Shown: piece after piece, positions 26,539-35,879 of the stretch
How the letters are laid out: the number at the start of each line of letters is the position of its first letter
Numbering within the stretch: the stretch's first letter is position 1
Source: Mycobacteroides chelonae
GTDB taxonomy: Bacteria > Actinomycetota > Actinomycetes > Mycobacteriales > Mycobacteriaceae
NCBI GenBank assembly: GCA_014204435.1
Contig: JACHLF010000002.1
Coordinates: forward strand, 124,001 to 188,000
Direction of reading: 5' to 3'
Length of the DNA stretch: 64,000 bases
Program-made: the position numbers and the translations under genes
Notes under the pieces: model-generated
Seen by the model: only the letters and a program-made list of their open reading frames with translations
Database searches by the model: none
Told to the model about the DNA's origin: nothing

Positions 26539-27747
26539 GTGAGTGCGCCCAACGATTCCGCGGCGGACGGCTCCGAGGACGAAATCCTCGACCGAACCGG
26601 ACCCATCATCCCCATCAAGCTGGGCGCGCACGCCAAGCGGCTGCGCGCCGAGGCCGCGGCGCAACAACAGCCTCCTACGCAGGAACCTCTGCCCGCGCAG
26701 TTGCTACCCCGTGGCCCCCTGTCCATTGTCGACGCCGTGCCACCACACGATCCGCTTGTCGACCTCCCGCCCGCCATCGGCGACGCGCTGGGGGCTCAGC
26801 TTCGTTCGGAGATCCTGCCCCCACCGCGGCGCCCGGCATCCGTCGGTTGGCGTAAGTGGGTGTACCGCGGCAGTTTTGGCGCCATCAACCCCGGCGAATC
26901 CCATGAAGAGGCCGAACTTCGCGAGCTCACCGCCGTGGTACGTAGCCCCTGGCGCGGCATCCACTCCCTGGCGGTCCTCGGCGGCAACGGCGGCGTCGGC
27001 AAGACCATGATGACCGCGGCTCTCGGCTCGGTGCTGTCGGAGCTGCGCCGCAAGGACATGGTGCTGGCCACCGACGCCGATCCGGGTCAGTCGGCCAACT
27101 TGGCCTCGTGGATCGACCCGTCGGCGTCGTCGACTTTCGCCGACGTGCTGGCACAGAACGAACCCGAACGCAATTTCGATCTGCGCTTCTTCGTCGGCCA
27201 GAACCCCGAGACCGGCCTGGATGTGCTTGCCGCCAACGCACATTCGGTACGGCCCCGCGGCGAGCTCAACGCCGAGATCTACACACAGGCTCACAACCGG
27301 TTACAGCGGCTCTACAGCCTGCTGCTCACCGATACCGGAGTCGATTTCTGGCACCCGGTGATGCCCGGCGTGCTGCGCAGCGCCAACGGGGTAGTACTGG
27401 TCGCTGCCGCCACACCGGTCGGCGCCGAGGGCGCGGTGCGCGCCATCGAGTGGCTCATCTCCGAGGGCTATGAGTACCTGATCCCACGAATGGTCTTGGT
27501 GATCAACCATGTTCGCGGCTACGACAGTCGCGAGGACCGCCGGAACTCCGAGCGCCTGGTAGCGGCGATGGTCGCCCGGTTCCACCGCTGGATCTCGCCG
27601 AACCACATCGTGGCCGTGCCCTACGACCCGCACATCGCGACCGCGGGCCCACTGGATATCCAGCAGCTGCAGCCGGAAACCTGGCACGGACTGTTGACCG
27701 CGGCGGCCTCGGTGTCGGCCGGCCTGGCGAGCGCCTGGAGCGTTTAG
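26539..27747 (+). CDS. EspI/MinD-like ATPase
   Basis: 402 residues from GTG 26539, preceded by GGAGGAGG at a suitable distance; the GTG at 26521 would overlap that site. A ~140-residue disordered, Pro/Gln-rich N-terminus leads to SHEEAELRELTAVVRSPWRG and the deviant Walker A GGNGGVGKTMM (about residues 148-158). The following ATDADPGQSANLASW is the Walker A' region of ParA/MinD proteins. The arrangement matches EspI and relatives that accompany type VII secretion loci. No ESX machinery genes are nearby. It probably acts as a soluble ATP-dependent regulator, but its partner is unknown. Confidence 0.85.
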   Translation: MSAPNDSAADGSEDEILDRTGPIIPIKLGAHAKRLRAEAAAQQQPPTQEPLPAQLLPRGPLSIVDAVPPHDPLVDLPPAIGDALGAQLRSEILPPPRRPASVGWRKWVYRGSFGAINPGESHEEAELRELTAVVRSPWRGIHSLAVLGGNGGVGKTMMTAALGSVLSELRRKDMVLATDADPGQSANLASWIDPSASSTFADVLAQNEPERNFDLRFFVGQNPETGLDVLAANAHSVRPRGELNAEIYTQAHNRLQRLYSLLLTDTGVDFWHPVMPGVLRSANGVVLVAAATPVGAEGAVRAIEWLISEGYEYLIPRMVLVINHVRGYDSREDRRNSERLVAAMVARFHRWISPNHIVAVPYDPHIATAGPLDIQQLQPETWHGLLTAAASVSAGLASAWSV

Positions 27748-27772
27748 CGCCGACTACCGCCCCGAACAGGGC

Positions 27773-27985
27773 ATGCGAATCGCCCTGGTCCCGCACGACG
27801 GTGGTCCGCACCGCATCGTCGAATGCGATCCACTGGTGTACGTGCACGTCGACAACGCGTACGAGGATCATGGCGAACTGCACATCCTCGACGCGGCCGC
27901 CATCGAAGATCCCGCTCTGACCATCGCGGTTCTTCCGGGCCACCGCTTTCCAGGATTCCACGGCAGCGTCACCGACAGAATCTAG
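27773..27985 (+). pseudogene. Carotenoid oxygenase C-terminal remnant
   Basis: A 70-codon frame. RIALVPHDGGPHRIVECDPLVYVHVDNAYED matches the middle of carotenoid cleavage dioxygenases, where a metal-ligand His follows PCYVFH. The end, LPGHRFPGFHGSVTD, matches their conserved C-terminal PxGFHG, which carries the last iron-ligand His. About 150 residues that should separate the two are missing, as is the N-terminal half. It is an internally deleted relic and is not expected to be active. Confidence 0.6.
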
Positions 27986-27991
27986 AGCCGG

Positions 27992-30900
27992 ATGCCCGGG
28001 CGGCCGCCTTCGCCGCCTATCGTTGCCGGAGTGTCCGAATTGTCGGGGGTGTCCCGTGCCGCACTGCGTGCGCGCCTTGACGGTCTGACGATTCGCGATG
28101 CGTCCCGGCTGGGCCGTCGTCTCAAGAACGTGAGAAGTCCTGCGGACGTGACAAAACTCGCCGAACAGATCACCGCCGCCGAAGCACTGGTCGCCACCCG
28201 GTCCGGCGCCGTCCCGACCATCACGTACCCGGATCTGCCGGTCAGTGCGCACCGTGAGGAGCTCGCCCGGGCCATCTCCGCGCATCAGGTGGTGGTCGTC
28301 GCGGGCGCCACCGGATCGGGAAAGACCACCCAGCTGCCCAAGATCTGCCTGGAACTGGGCCGCGGAATCCGCGGCACCATCGGGCACACCCAGCCACGCC
28401 GGCTGGCGGCACGCACCGTCGCCGAACGCATCGCCGAAGAGCTGGGCACTCCGCTCGGCGAAACCGTAGGCTTCACCATCAGATTCACCGATCAGGCCAG
28501 CGATCGCACGCTGGTGAAACTGATGACCGACGGCATTCTGCTGGCGGAGATTCAGCGCGACCGACGGCTGCTGCGCTATGACACGCTCATCCTCGACGAG
28601 GCACACGAGCGCAGCCTCAACATCGACTTCCTCCTGGGATACCTGCGCGAACTGTTACCGAAGCGACCCGAACTCAAAGTCATCGTTACCTCGGCCACCA
28701 TTGAACCGCAACGCTTTTCGGCTCATTTTGCCGACGCGCCCATCATCGAGGTATCCGGTAGGACCTACCCCGTCGAGATCCGTTACCGGCCACTGGAAGT
28801 CGCCGTATCCGGTGCCTCCGGTACGAAAGCCCCCGACGAACCTGACGATCCCGATCACGAGATCGTCAGGACCGAGATACGCGACCAGACCGAGGCCATC
28901 GCCGACGCGGTGCGCGAGCTGGAAGATGAACCACCCGGGGACGTGCTCGTGTTCCTGTCCGGCGAGCGCGAGATCAAAGACACCGCCGAGACCCTGCGCG
29001 GAGCGTTCCGGAACACGGAAGTACTGCCGCTATATGCGCGGTTGCCCGCGGCCGAGCAGCACAAGATCTTTCAGCCGCACACCGGCAGACGGGTGGTACT
29101 GGCCACCAACGTCGCCGAAACCTCGCTCACGGTGCCGGGCATCCGGTACGTCATAGACCCTGGCACGGCCCGCATCTCGCGTTACAGCCGACGCACCAAG
29201 GTGCAGCGTCTACCCATCGAGCCCATCTCGCAGGCTTCCGCCGCGCAGCGATCCGGCCGGTCGGGACGGACCGCGCCCGGCATTTGCATCAGGCTGTATT
29301 CGGAGCAGGATTTCCAGGCACGGCCCCGCTACACCGATCCGGAGATTCTCCGTACCAACCTCGCTGCCGTCATCCTGCAGATGGCTGCCCTGCAACTCGG
29401 CGACATCGAGAACTTTCCGTTCCTGGATCCGCCCGACAAGCGCAGCATCCGCGACGGCGTGCAGCTGCTACAGGAATTGGGCGCCTTCGACTCCGGCGGT
29501 GCCCTCACCGAACTGGGCCGCCGGCTGGCACGGTTACCGCTGGACCCGCGGATCGGCCGGATGATCCTGCAGGCCGACGCCGAGGGCTGCGTCGACGAGA
29601 TCCTAGTGCTCGCGGCGGCACTGTCGATACCCGACCCGCGGGAGCGCCCCGTGGATCGGGAGGAAGCCGCCCGACAAAAGCACGCCCGGTTCGCCGACGA
29701 CCACTCCGACTTCACCGCCTATCTGAACCTTTGGCGGTACCTGCAGGACCAACGAAGACAACTCTCCGGCAGCGCATTTCGCCGCATGTGCCGGGAGGAG
29801 TTCCTGCACTACCTACGCATTCGGGAATGGCAGGATCTGGTGGGCCAGCTGCGCAGCATCGCGCGCGACCTCGGTATCCGGGAATCTGGCGAAAGCGCCG
29901 AGCCGGCGTTGGTCCATGCCGCGTTGATCGCCGGTCTGCTCTCCCACATCGGGCTGCGCGAGGGTGATACCCGCGACTACTCCGGCGCCCGCAATACGAA
30001 ATTCGTTCTGGCTCCCGGCTCGGTGCTGACCAAGAAGCCGCCGCGCTGGGTCGTCGTCGCCGACCTAGTGGAGACCAGCCGGCTATTCGGCCGGATCGCC
30101 GCGCGCATAGAGCCGCAATCGGTGGAACGGATCGCGGCAGACCTGGTGCAGCGCACCTACAGCGAGCCACACTGGGATGCCGAACGCGGCGCCGTGCTGG
30201 CCTTCGAGCGGGTCACCCTCTATGGGTTGCCGCTGGTACCGCGCCGTCGAGTCGCGTACTCCCACGTCGACCCCGAGCTGGCGCGTGAGTTGTTCATCCG
30301 GCACGCCCTCGTGGAGGGCGATTGGCAGAGCAAGCATCATTTCCTGCGCGACAACACCCGGCTGCTGCAGGAGCTGTCCGAGCTGGAGGACAAGGCGCGC
30401 CGCCGAGATCTGCTGGTGAGCGACGACGAAATCTACGCCCTCTACGCGGGCCGCATTCCGGCCGAGGCGGTGTCCGCGCGGCACTTCGACGCCTGGTGGC
30501 GCAAGCAACGACACAAGACACCCGACCTACTGACGTTCACCCGAGACGAACTATTGCGCACCGAAGACGCGGCCGCCGAGATGCCCGACACGTGGCGCTC
30601 CGGTGATGTGGCGCTGGCGGTGAGTTACCGATTCGAACCGGGCGCGGCCGACGACGGCGTCTCCGTACACATCCCGGTCGAGGTGCTCGCGCGCCTGGGT
30701 GGCGATGAATTCGGCTGGCATGTAACGGCATTGCGCGAGGATCTGGTCACGGCCCTCATCCGGTCACTGCCGAAAGAGTTGCGACGCAACTTTGTTCCCG
30801 CGCCTGACACCGCCCGCGCCGTGCTGGAGAACCTGAAGCCCGGGACCGAACCGCTGGTGTACGCCGTGGGCCGGGAGCTGCACCGGCTCACCGGCATCCA

Positions 30901-31936
30901 CGTACCCACCGACGCATTCGACCTGGACAAGGTTCCCCCACACCTGCGCGTGACCTTCGTCGTGGAATCCGCCGACGGCACCGAGGTCGCGCGCGACAAA
31001 AACCTCGACGCCCTGCAACAGCGGCTGGCCGGGTCCACGCGCCAGGCGGTGGCCGCTGCGGTGGCCGGCCAGTGGGAGCGAAGCGGTCTGCGTGGCTGGC
31101 CGGATGATCTCGTCGAATTGCCGCGCACCGTGGACCAAGTCAGCGGCGGGCACACCGTGCGCGGTTATCCCGCCTTGGTGGACGCGGGCACGGCGGTGGA
31201 TATCCACGTGTTCGCTACCGCCGCCGAACAACGGGCTGCCATGGCGGCCGGCACCCGCCGGCTGCTGCGGTTGTCGATTCCGTCACCCTTCAAAACCGTT
31301 GAACGGGGCCTTGATCCGCGCTCCAAGCTGCTGCTCTCGTCGAATCCCGACGGTTCCTTGGCGGCGCTACTCGACGACTGTGCCGATGCTGCCGCCGATC
31401 TTTTGGCTCCCTCGCCCGTCTGGACCCGGTCTGAATTCACCACGCTGCACGATCGCGCCGCCCGAGATCTAGCGGCCACAACGCTCGATATCGTGCGCCG
31501 CGCAGAGAAGGTGGTGGCGGCCTGGAGTGAGGTGCAGGTAGCGCTGCCTGCCAAAGTGCCTGCGGCACAATCCGAGGCGATCACCGACATGCGCGATCAG
31601 CTCGACAGGCTGCTCGAGCCGGGGTTTGTCGCGGCCGCCGGTGCGGTGCGCCTGACCGATCTGGCACGCTATGTCGCCGCGATCGGCAAGCGACTGGAGC
31701 GCCTCTCCCAGGGCGTGGAAGCGGATCGCGAGCGGATGCGACGGGTGCACGCCGTCGAAGACGCCTACGACGACCTGCTGCGCGATCTTCCCGCAGGCCG
31801 CGCCGACGACCCCGAGATCCGGGACATCGCGTGGTTCATCGAGGAGCTGCGCGTGAGCCTGTGGGCACAGCAGCTAGGCACCGCACGAGCAGTCAGCGAG
31901 CAGCGGATCCTCAAGGCCATCAACGCCGCTCGCTGA
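27992..31936 (+). CDS. hrpA: ATP-dependent RNA helicase HrpA (DEAH box)
   Basis: 1314 residues, close to E. coli HrpA (about 1300). Walker A GATGSGKT (residues 105-112), DEAH in [12 protein letters not shown], motif [13 protein letters not shown], and motifs V-VI in [13 protein letters not shown] and [12 protein letters not shown]. Next come the HA2/OB-fold region and the long C-terminal domain particular to HrpA. In E. coli it rescues stalled ribosomes and processes some mRNAs. A GTG at 28031 is an alternative start that would shorten the protein by 13 residues; the stop of the remnant upstream is 4 bp from the ATG. Confidence 0.95.
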   Translation: MPGRPPSPPIVAGVSELSGVSRAALRARLDGLTIRDASRLGRRLKNVRSPADVTKLAEQITAAEALVATRSGAVPTITYPDLPVSAHREELARAISAHQVVVVAGATGSGKTTQLPKICLELGRGIRGTIGHTQPRRLAARTVAERIAEELGTPLGETVGFTIRFTDQASDRTLVKLMTDGILLAEIQRDRRLLRYDTLILDEAHERSLNIDFLLGYLRELLPKRPELKVIVTSATIEPQRFSAHFADAPIIEVSGRTYPVEIRYRPLEVAVSGASGTKAPDEPDDPDHEIVRTEIRDQTEAIADAVRELEDEPPGDVLVFLSGEREIKDTAETLRGAFRNTEVLPLYARLPAAEQHKIFQPHTGRRVVLATNVAETSLTVPGIRYVIDPGTARISRYSRRTKVQRLPIEPISQASAAQRSGRSGRTAPGICIRLYSEQDFQARPRYTDPEILRTNLAAVILQMAALQLGDIENFPFLDPPDKRSIRDGVQLLQELGAFDSGGALTELGRRLARLPLDPRIGRMILQADAEGCVDEILVLAAALSIPDPRERPVDREEAARQKHARFADDHSDFTAYLNLWRYLQDQRRQLSGSAFRRMCREEFLHYLRIREWQDLVGQLRSIARDLGIRESGESAEPALVHAALIAGLLSHIGLREGDTRDYSGARNTKFVLAPGSVLTKKPPRWVVVADLVETSRLFGRIAARIEPQSVERIAADLVQRTYSEPHWDAERGAVLAFERVTLYGLPLVPRRRVAYSHVDPELARELFIRHALVEGDWQSKHHFLRDNTRLLQELSELEDKARRRDLLVSDDEIYALYAGRIPAEAVSARHFDAWWRKQRHKTPDLLTFTRDELLRTEDAAAEMPDTWRSGDVALAVSYRFEPGAADDGVSVHIPVEVLARLGGDEFGWHVTALREDLVTALIRSLPKELRRNFVPAPDTARAVLENLKPGTEPLVYAVGRELHRLTGIHVPTDAFDLDKVPPHLRVTFVVESADGTEVARDKNLDALQQRLAGSTRQAVAAAVAGQWERSGLRGWPDDLVELPRTVDQVSGGHTVRGYPALVDAGTAVDIHVFATAAEQRAAMAAGTRRLLRLSIPSPFKTVERGLDPRSKLLLSSNPDGSLAALLDDCADAAADLLAPSPVWTRSEFTTLHDRAARDLAATTLDIVRRAEKVVAAWSEVQVALPAKVPAAQSEAITDMRDQLDRLLEPGFVAAAGAVRLTDLARYVAAIGKRLERLSQGVEADRERMRRVHAVEDAYDDLLRDLPAGRADDPEIRDIAWFIEELRVSLWAQQLGTARAVSEQRILKAINAAR

Positions 31937-31976
31937 TCAGCGCGTGGCGTTGCCTGCGACGCCTACAGTGGCGTCC

Positions 31977-32438
31977 ATGGAGCTGCGCCATATCCGGTAC
32001 CTGCTCGCGGTCGCCGACCACGCGAATTTCACCCCCGCGGCCGAGGCCTTGCACATCTCCGAACCGACGCTTTCGCAACAGATCAAACAACTCGAACGTT
32101 CGCTCGGGGTGGTGCTACTCGACCGCTCGGGCCGCACCGTTCGGCTGACCGACGCGGGCGAGGCCTATGCTCAGTACGCACGTCTGGCCCTGCGCGACCT
32201 CGAGACGGGCGAACGTACGGTCCACGATGTGCAGGACCTGTCGCGCGGTCATCTACGGATCGCCATGACACCGACCTTCACCACCTACTTCGTCGGCTCG
32301 CTGGTGCACCGGTTCCGCACCGCACACCCAGGGATCAGCCTTGCGAATCGGCTTCCGCATGCGCCGAAGTTAGCATCGCCTAATAGCCCTGCCGATAGTT
32401 CGCTTGAAGTTGATTCCTATGCCTTGAGCTTTTTCTAA
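31977..32438 (+). pseudogene. LysR-family regulator, truncated after the DNA-binding domain
   Basis: From ATG 31977 the sequence is a typical CynR-like LysR start: [19 protein letters not shown], then the [23 protein letters not shown] and the linker helix. The effector domain begins ([23 protein letters not shown]) but homology ends after AHPGISL, near 32340, and the frame drifts into low-quality sequence and stops at 32438. Full-length relatives are about 300 residues; this one is 153. It could still bind DNA but would lack ligand sensing. Confidence 0.7.
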
Positions 32439-32541
32439 TCGACACTTATAGATTGCTGACACCAGCTTCCTTGCCTACTGGGCAACAGCCGCGTCAAGCG
32501 CGATCTGGGCTTATTGCGCCCGTCTCCAGAGAAGACGGCCT

Positions 32542-33047
32542 AGTGTGCCGACGGTATAGAAGGTGTAGGCCCGACCGCGACTGTAGCGCAGGTCACCGGC
32601 AATGCCGATCCGATCGCGGGCTACTACGGTCGAGTTTCGTCAACGGCGCGGTCCGACAGCGCCGTGAGGATTCTCCTTGCACGCCAGGCCATCTCACGCG
32701 CGTTCGCCCGCCTTGTCCTGGACGGGCTACGGCCGCTGGTGGATCGCCGCCTAACGGCGTCGCGTACACCCTTTACCGACAAGGACATCCTGCCTCCGCA
32801 CGCCACCAGCGGGATGTGGCAGCCACCCACTACGGCATCCTCATTTCCGACCTGCCCTCATCGCACCGGTACCTCAACATCATGACCCTGATCGGCGCGA
32901 TCGACGGCCTTGTCGATTCGCCCCTGCGGTACAGACGAGGGCCCGGCAGCCCACCGGCGCCTACAGCTATACCGTTGAATATCAAGGCAATCCGGTGGGC
33001 GGATCGGCCTATACGGAGTGGGTTGACACCCGACGATAGGTCGCGCG
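32542..33047 (+). pseudogene. Frameshifted remnant of an unidentified gene
   Basis: Three protein-like fragments follow each other in different plus-strand frames. The first, to about 32815, includes NADPIAGYYGRVSS and TDKDILPPHATSG. The second runs from about 32816 to 32940 and includes THYGILISDLPSSHRYLNIM. The third ends at 33047 with YSYTVEYQGNPVGGSAYTEW. Two frameshifts would join them into one chain. I do not recognise the family with confidence. It follows the truncated LysR gene, and may be its former neighbour. Confidence 0.4.
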
Positions 33048-33065
33048 GCAGGACGTGCGGCCGGA

Positions 33066-33512
33066 CTACAGAATTGCGGCGGCGATCACCAATCCGACCG
33101 CCAGATACGCCGCGGCGACGACGAGTGTGGCGGGCACGAACTTCGTATGCGCCAGTATGTCTCCGACGTCAACACCCATCACCCACTCGATCAGCCTGAT
33201 GCAGATCGTCTGGGCCGCAATGCCGATAAGCCCAAAGACCAGTGTGCGCACCAGTCCCTCGACGATGTTCCCCGACGCCGTGTAGATGGCAAGCACGATC
33301 ACGAATGCCTGCGACAACAGGCCCGACGCCGAAATCACCGACGCATTGGGCAGACCCGCCCGGACCATCTGCCGCAATGCCCCCGGCGTGGTCCAGTCCA
33401 GCACGAAGAACCCAATGACCATCAGCGCGAATCCCACTGCGGCGTATAGCCAGATGGCCGCTGCCCCGTGCGCGACGATCGACCAGTATCCCGCTGCGTT
33501 CATAGTTGTCAT
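33066..33512 (-). CDS. DUF350 family membrane protein (YjfL-like)
   Basis: 148 residues from ATG 33512. Four hydrophobic helices, with the DUF350 pattern of two tandem two-helix units: WLYAAVGFALMVIGFFVLD, then SGLLSQAFVIVLAIYTASGN, GLVRTLVFGLIGIAAQTICIRLIEW and TLVVAAAYLAVGLVIAAAI. The function is unknown. Members are regularly encoded next to glutathionylspermidine-synthase-like ATP-grasp proteins, as here, which suggests the two work together at the membrane. The start lies 25 bp downstream of the ATP-grasp stop on the same strand. Confidence 0.85.
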   Translation of the reverse strand: MTTMNAAGYWSIVAHGAAAIWLYAAVGFALMVIGFFVLDWTTPGALRQMVRAGLPNASVISASGLLSQAFVIVLAIYTASGNIVEGLVRTLVFGLIGIAAQTICIRLIEWVMGVDVGDILAHTKFVPATLVVAAAYLAVGLVIAAAIL

Positions 33513-33537
33513 CCCGTCTGTCTGGTGCTCGGTGTCG

Positions 33538-34704
33538 TTATTGAAGTGGTATCCGGTGGGGAACGAAAGCGGCACCGTCGTCGGTGATCAGGCCTGCCGT
33601 CTCACGAATCCCCAAGCCCGCCGATTCATCGCCGACAATCCAGGCGCCCAGGACCGGCCTCATGCCGTCGAACTCGGGCAACGGATCCAGTAGCTGATAG
33701 ACGTACCCCTCTTCACCGTAGACACCGCCCGTGGCCGTCTCGTAGCCCGATCCCACCACGGTGATGTTGGCACCTTCGCGACCGAGTTTCGGCTTACAGA
33801 CGTACTCGGTCAATTCGTGCGGGCTGTCGATGTATGCCGGGAGCAGATTGGGGTGCCCTGGATACATCTCCCACAGAATCGCGAGGATTGCCTTATTGCT
33901 CAGTAGCGTCTTCCACAGCGGTTCGATCCACAAGGTCTCGGGAAGCAGATCCACTGCGTGCCGGCCGAAGTCGTCGTCGAGCATCCATTCCCACGGGTAC
34001 AACTTGAAGATCGACTCGATCGGTGTTTCTTCCAAATCCACAAGGCGGTTGAGATCGTGATCCCAGCCGATTTCCTCGATGGGCAAGCCAACGGTGTTGA
34101 GCCCGGCCTCGGCGGCGCATTCCTGAAGATATGCCAACGTCACATGGTCCTCGCCGGTCTGGTCCGCCGAGGACCATGTGAAATGTATTTCCGCGCCAGG
34201 AAGTTGCCTGCTGATCTGCTTCCAACGCGCCACCAGCTGCTCATGCAGGGAGTTCCATTGGTCTTCCCCCGGAAACACCTCGGTCTTCCAATGCCATTGC
34301 AAGATGGACGCCTCCAACAAGGAGGTGGGCGTGTCCGCGTTGTACTCGAGCAGAACGGGTGGTCGCCGCCCGTCGTATCGCAGGTCAAAACGTCCGTACA
34401 GATGCGGATCTTTTCTACGCCAAGACTTCTCGATGTGCTCCCAGGCCCACTCCGGCAAGCCGAAATCTCGATAGCGACCCACCAGGATTACATGCTCAAC
34501 GGCTTCCAGGCACATGGAGTGGAGCACTTCGACTGTTGCCTCGAGCGAGAGCACCTCATCCATATCGAAGACATAGTGAACCGACTCGTCCCAGTAAGGA
34601 CGGTCGCTTCCGTCTGCCATCCGCGCCGGTGTGCCGTAACACATCCCTTGGGAGGCAACGGTCTGTTCCCAGCCGGAGCGGGGGAGCGCGTGCTCGCGAC
34701 GCAT
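33538..34704 (-). CDS. Glutathionylspermidine synthase-like ATP-grasp ligase (YjfC-like)
   Basis: 388 residues from ATG 34704, whose A is shared with the stop of the gene upstream. Family segments are GMCYGTPARMADGSDRPYWDES, FDLRYDGRRPPVLLEYNADTPTSLLEAS, LSNKAILAILWEMYPGHPNLLPAY, VCKPKLGREGANI and a final ETAGLITDDGAAFVPHRI. These are the ATP-grasp lysine and metal-binding acidic residues of the C-terminal synthetase half of GspS. The N-terminal amidase of true GspS is absent. It should form an amide bond between a carboxylate and an amine using ATP; the substrates are unknown, and mycobacteria are not known to make glutathionylspermidine. Confidence 0.88.
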   Translation of the reverse strand: MRREHALPRSGWEQTVASQGMCYGTPARMADGSDRPYWDESVHYVFDMDEVLSLEATVEVLHSMCLEAVEHVILVGRYRDFGLPEWAWEHIEKSWRRKDPHLYGRFDLRYDGRRPPVLLEYNADTPTSLLEASILQWHWKTEVFPGEDQWNSLHEQLVARWKQISRQLPGAEIHFTWSSADQTGEDHVTLAYLQECAAEAGLNTVGLPIEEIGWDHDLNRLVDLEETPIESIFKLYPWEWMLDDDFGRHAVDLLPETLWIEPLWKTLLSNKAILAILWEMYPGHPNLLPAYIDSPHELTEYVCKPKLGREGANITVVGSGYETATGGVYGEEGYVYQLLDPLPEFDGMRPVLGAWIVGDESAGLGIRETAGLITDDGAAFVPHRIPLQ

Positions 34705-35321
34705 CAGCTCCCCGAACTTCCCGAGCTGCTGGATCCGAAGCCGCCGCGCGAGACCGATGGAGAACGCGAAACACTGCCCGAACCATCGGATCTGGTGATC
34801 TTGGTGCCCGAGCCCGTCCTGGCCGTTGTGCCCTTCGGCAATTCCAGGGTGCCGCCGGTGGCGATGGTGCCGATGCCCTGGTTTCGGCCGCCGTAGTAGT
34901 ACCGGTAGGGCGATCCGGCGTAGATGAATACGCCGCCCGAAGACGACTGGGTACCGCGCTCGCAGTAGTCGTCCGGGGTCACGACGTTGGAGCCATCTTG
35001 GATACACGTCGCCTCGATATCGTCATCGCGGTCGATCACCGCATAGCCGACGGCCACGACCGCCGCGATACCCGCTACCACAGCGGAGCCCATTAGGACG
35101 TTGTTGCGGGTCCGTCGCCGTTCCTCGGCCTTCTGAGCCTGTACCTCGGCCAGCCTGCTCTCGGCCTCGCGGGCGCGGTGCGCTTTGTCCCGGGCCCGCG
35201 CCTCGGCGACGGTTGGCGGGCGCGCTGTGGTGACACCCGGCTCCTGCCATCGCATGGCACCCCAGGTTTGCTGCGTCTCGCGCCGACCGGCCTCGTCGTC
35301 GCGTGAGTACGGATCGGGCAT
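34704..35321 (-). CDS. Single-pass membrane protein of the ATP-grasp/DUF350 cluster (YjfM/DUF1190-like)
   Basis: 205 residues, start ATG 35321 after GGGGGAAGAG. A charged, coiled-coil-prone cytoplasmic part (EARARDKAHRAREAESRLAE...) is followed by one membrane helix (VLMGSAVVAGIAAVVAVGYAVI) and an extracytoplasmic domain with two cysteines (ATCIQDG and DDYCERG). A Tyr/Gly patch (YAGSPYRYYYGGRNQG) and a Ser/Gly-rich tail (SRGGFGSSSSGSSGS) complete it. The tail resembles DUF1190 proteins, which lie next to YjfC and YjfL in enterobacteria. First gene of the trio; its stop overlaps the ATP-grasp start by one base. The family assignment is tentative. Confidence 0.75.
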   Translation of the reverse strand: MPDPYSRDDEAGRRETQQTWGAMRWQEPGVTTARPPTVAEARARDKAHRAREAESRLAEVQAQKAEERRRTRNNVLMGSAVVAGIAAVVAVGYAVIDRDDDIEATCIQDGSNVVTPDDYCERGTQSSSGGVFIYAGSPYRYYYGGRNQGIGTIATGGTLELPKGTTARTGSGTKITRSDGSGSVSRSPSVSRGGFGSSSSGSSGS

Positions 35322-35470
35322 CTCTTCCCCCTTACTCTGCCCGAATCATAGAAGACACCCCGTGCATAAACCGTACAGCCATGCGGATTTCCCCAACAGG
35401 CGACGTAGCTGAGCTCGCGAGGTGCTAGAGGCAAAGAACCCGCAATCTGACATCCGGAGAAAGAAATAGA

Positions 35471-35516
35471 ACGATAAAGGCCGGAAACCCCGCGGGGTTT
35501 CCGGCCTTTATCGTTG
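35471..35516. terminator. 46-bp perfect palindrome, likely terminator of tRNA-Leu
   Basis: A perfectly self-complementary 46-bp sequence centred between 35493 and 35494, with half-site starting AACGATAAAGGCCGG. It starts 22 bp past the 3' end of the tRNA gene in its direction of transcription. On that strand it is followed by the pyrimidine-rich CTATTTCTTTC, so it fits an intrinsic terminator. It would also stop transcripts from the other side. A palindrome this long and exact is unusual for a mycobacterial terminator. Confidence 0.7.
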
Positions 35517-35538
35517 GGCTTCCCAGCCCACATGCTCG

Positions 35539-35621
35539 TGGGCGAAGGGGGACTTGAACCCCCACGTCCCGAAGGACACTGGCACCTGAAGCCAGCGCGT
35601 CTGCCATTCCGCCACTCGCCC
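35539..35621 (-). tRNA. leuT: tRNA-Leu (anticodon CAG)
   Basis: An 83-base class II tRNA. The acceptor stem GGGCGAG pairs with TTCGCCC (one G-U), the discriminator is A, and no CCA is encoded. The anticodon stem CTGGC/GCCAG holds the loop TTCAGGT, giving anticodon CAG. A long variable arm (GTGTCCTTCGGGAC) and the T-loop GGTTCAAGTCC are typical of leucine tRNA. It is divergent from fhaA, the same arrangement as leuT next to Rv0020c in M. tuberculosis. Confidence 0.97.
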
Positions 35622-35879
35622 CAACGACCGCGGCAGCCTATCACGATCCTGACCCCACCTCCGAACCGTGAAGGCCCGGCGACAGCCCACTCAACCCATG
35701 CTGATCGCCACAAACCATATGCATAGAACGACTGTTGGTGCCAAGACGATGTCGTCTCGTAATAGAGGACAGGGTGCCTCCGATCATCAAACCGATACCA
35801 TCTACTCGAGATCCGCTCGTGGCGGCGCGCTGCGCCATGCGCGCAGAACCTGCCACGCGATCGCCGAAAGGAGGAAGGC

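Noticed and set aside
27503..28606. Minus-strand open frame of 367 codons
   Set aside because: Antisense to the end of the EspI-like gene and the start of hrpA, crossing an intergenic junction; composition is that of a shadow frame.
35471..35516. Palindrome as an insertion-sequence end
   Set aside because: No transposase gene or target duplication nearby, and the position after a tRNA with a pyrimidine tract fits termination better.
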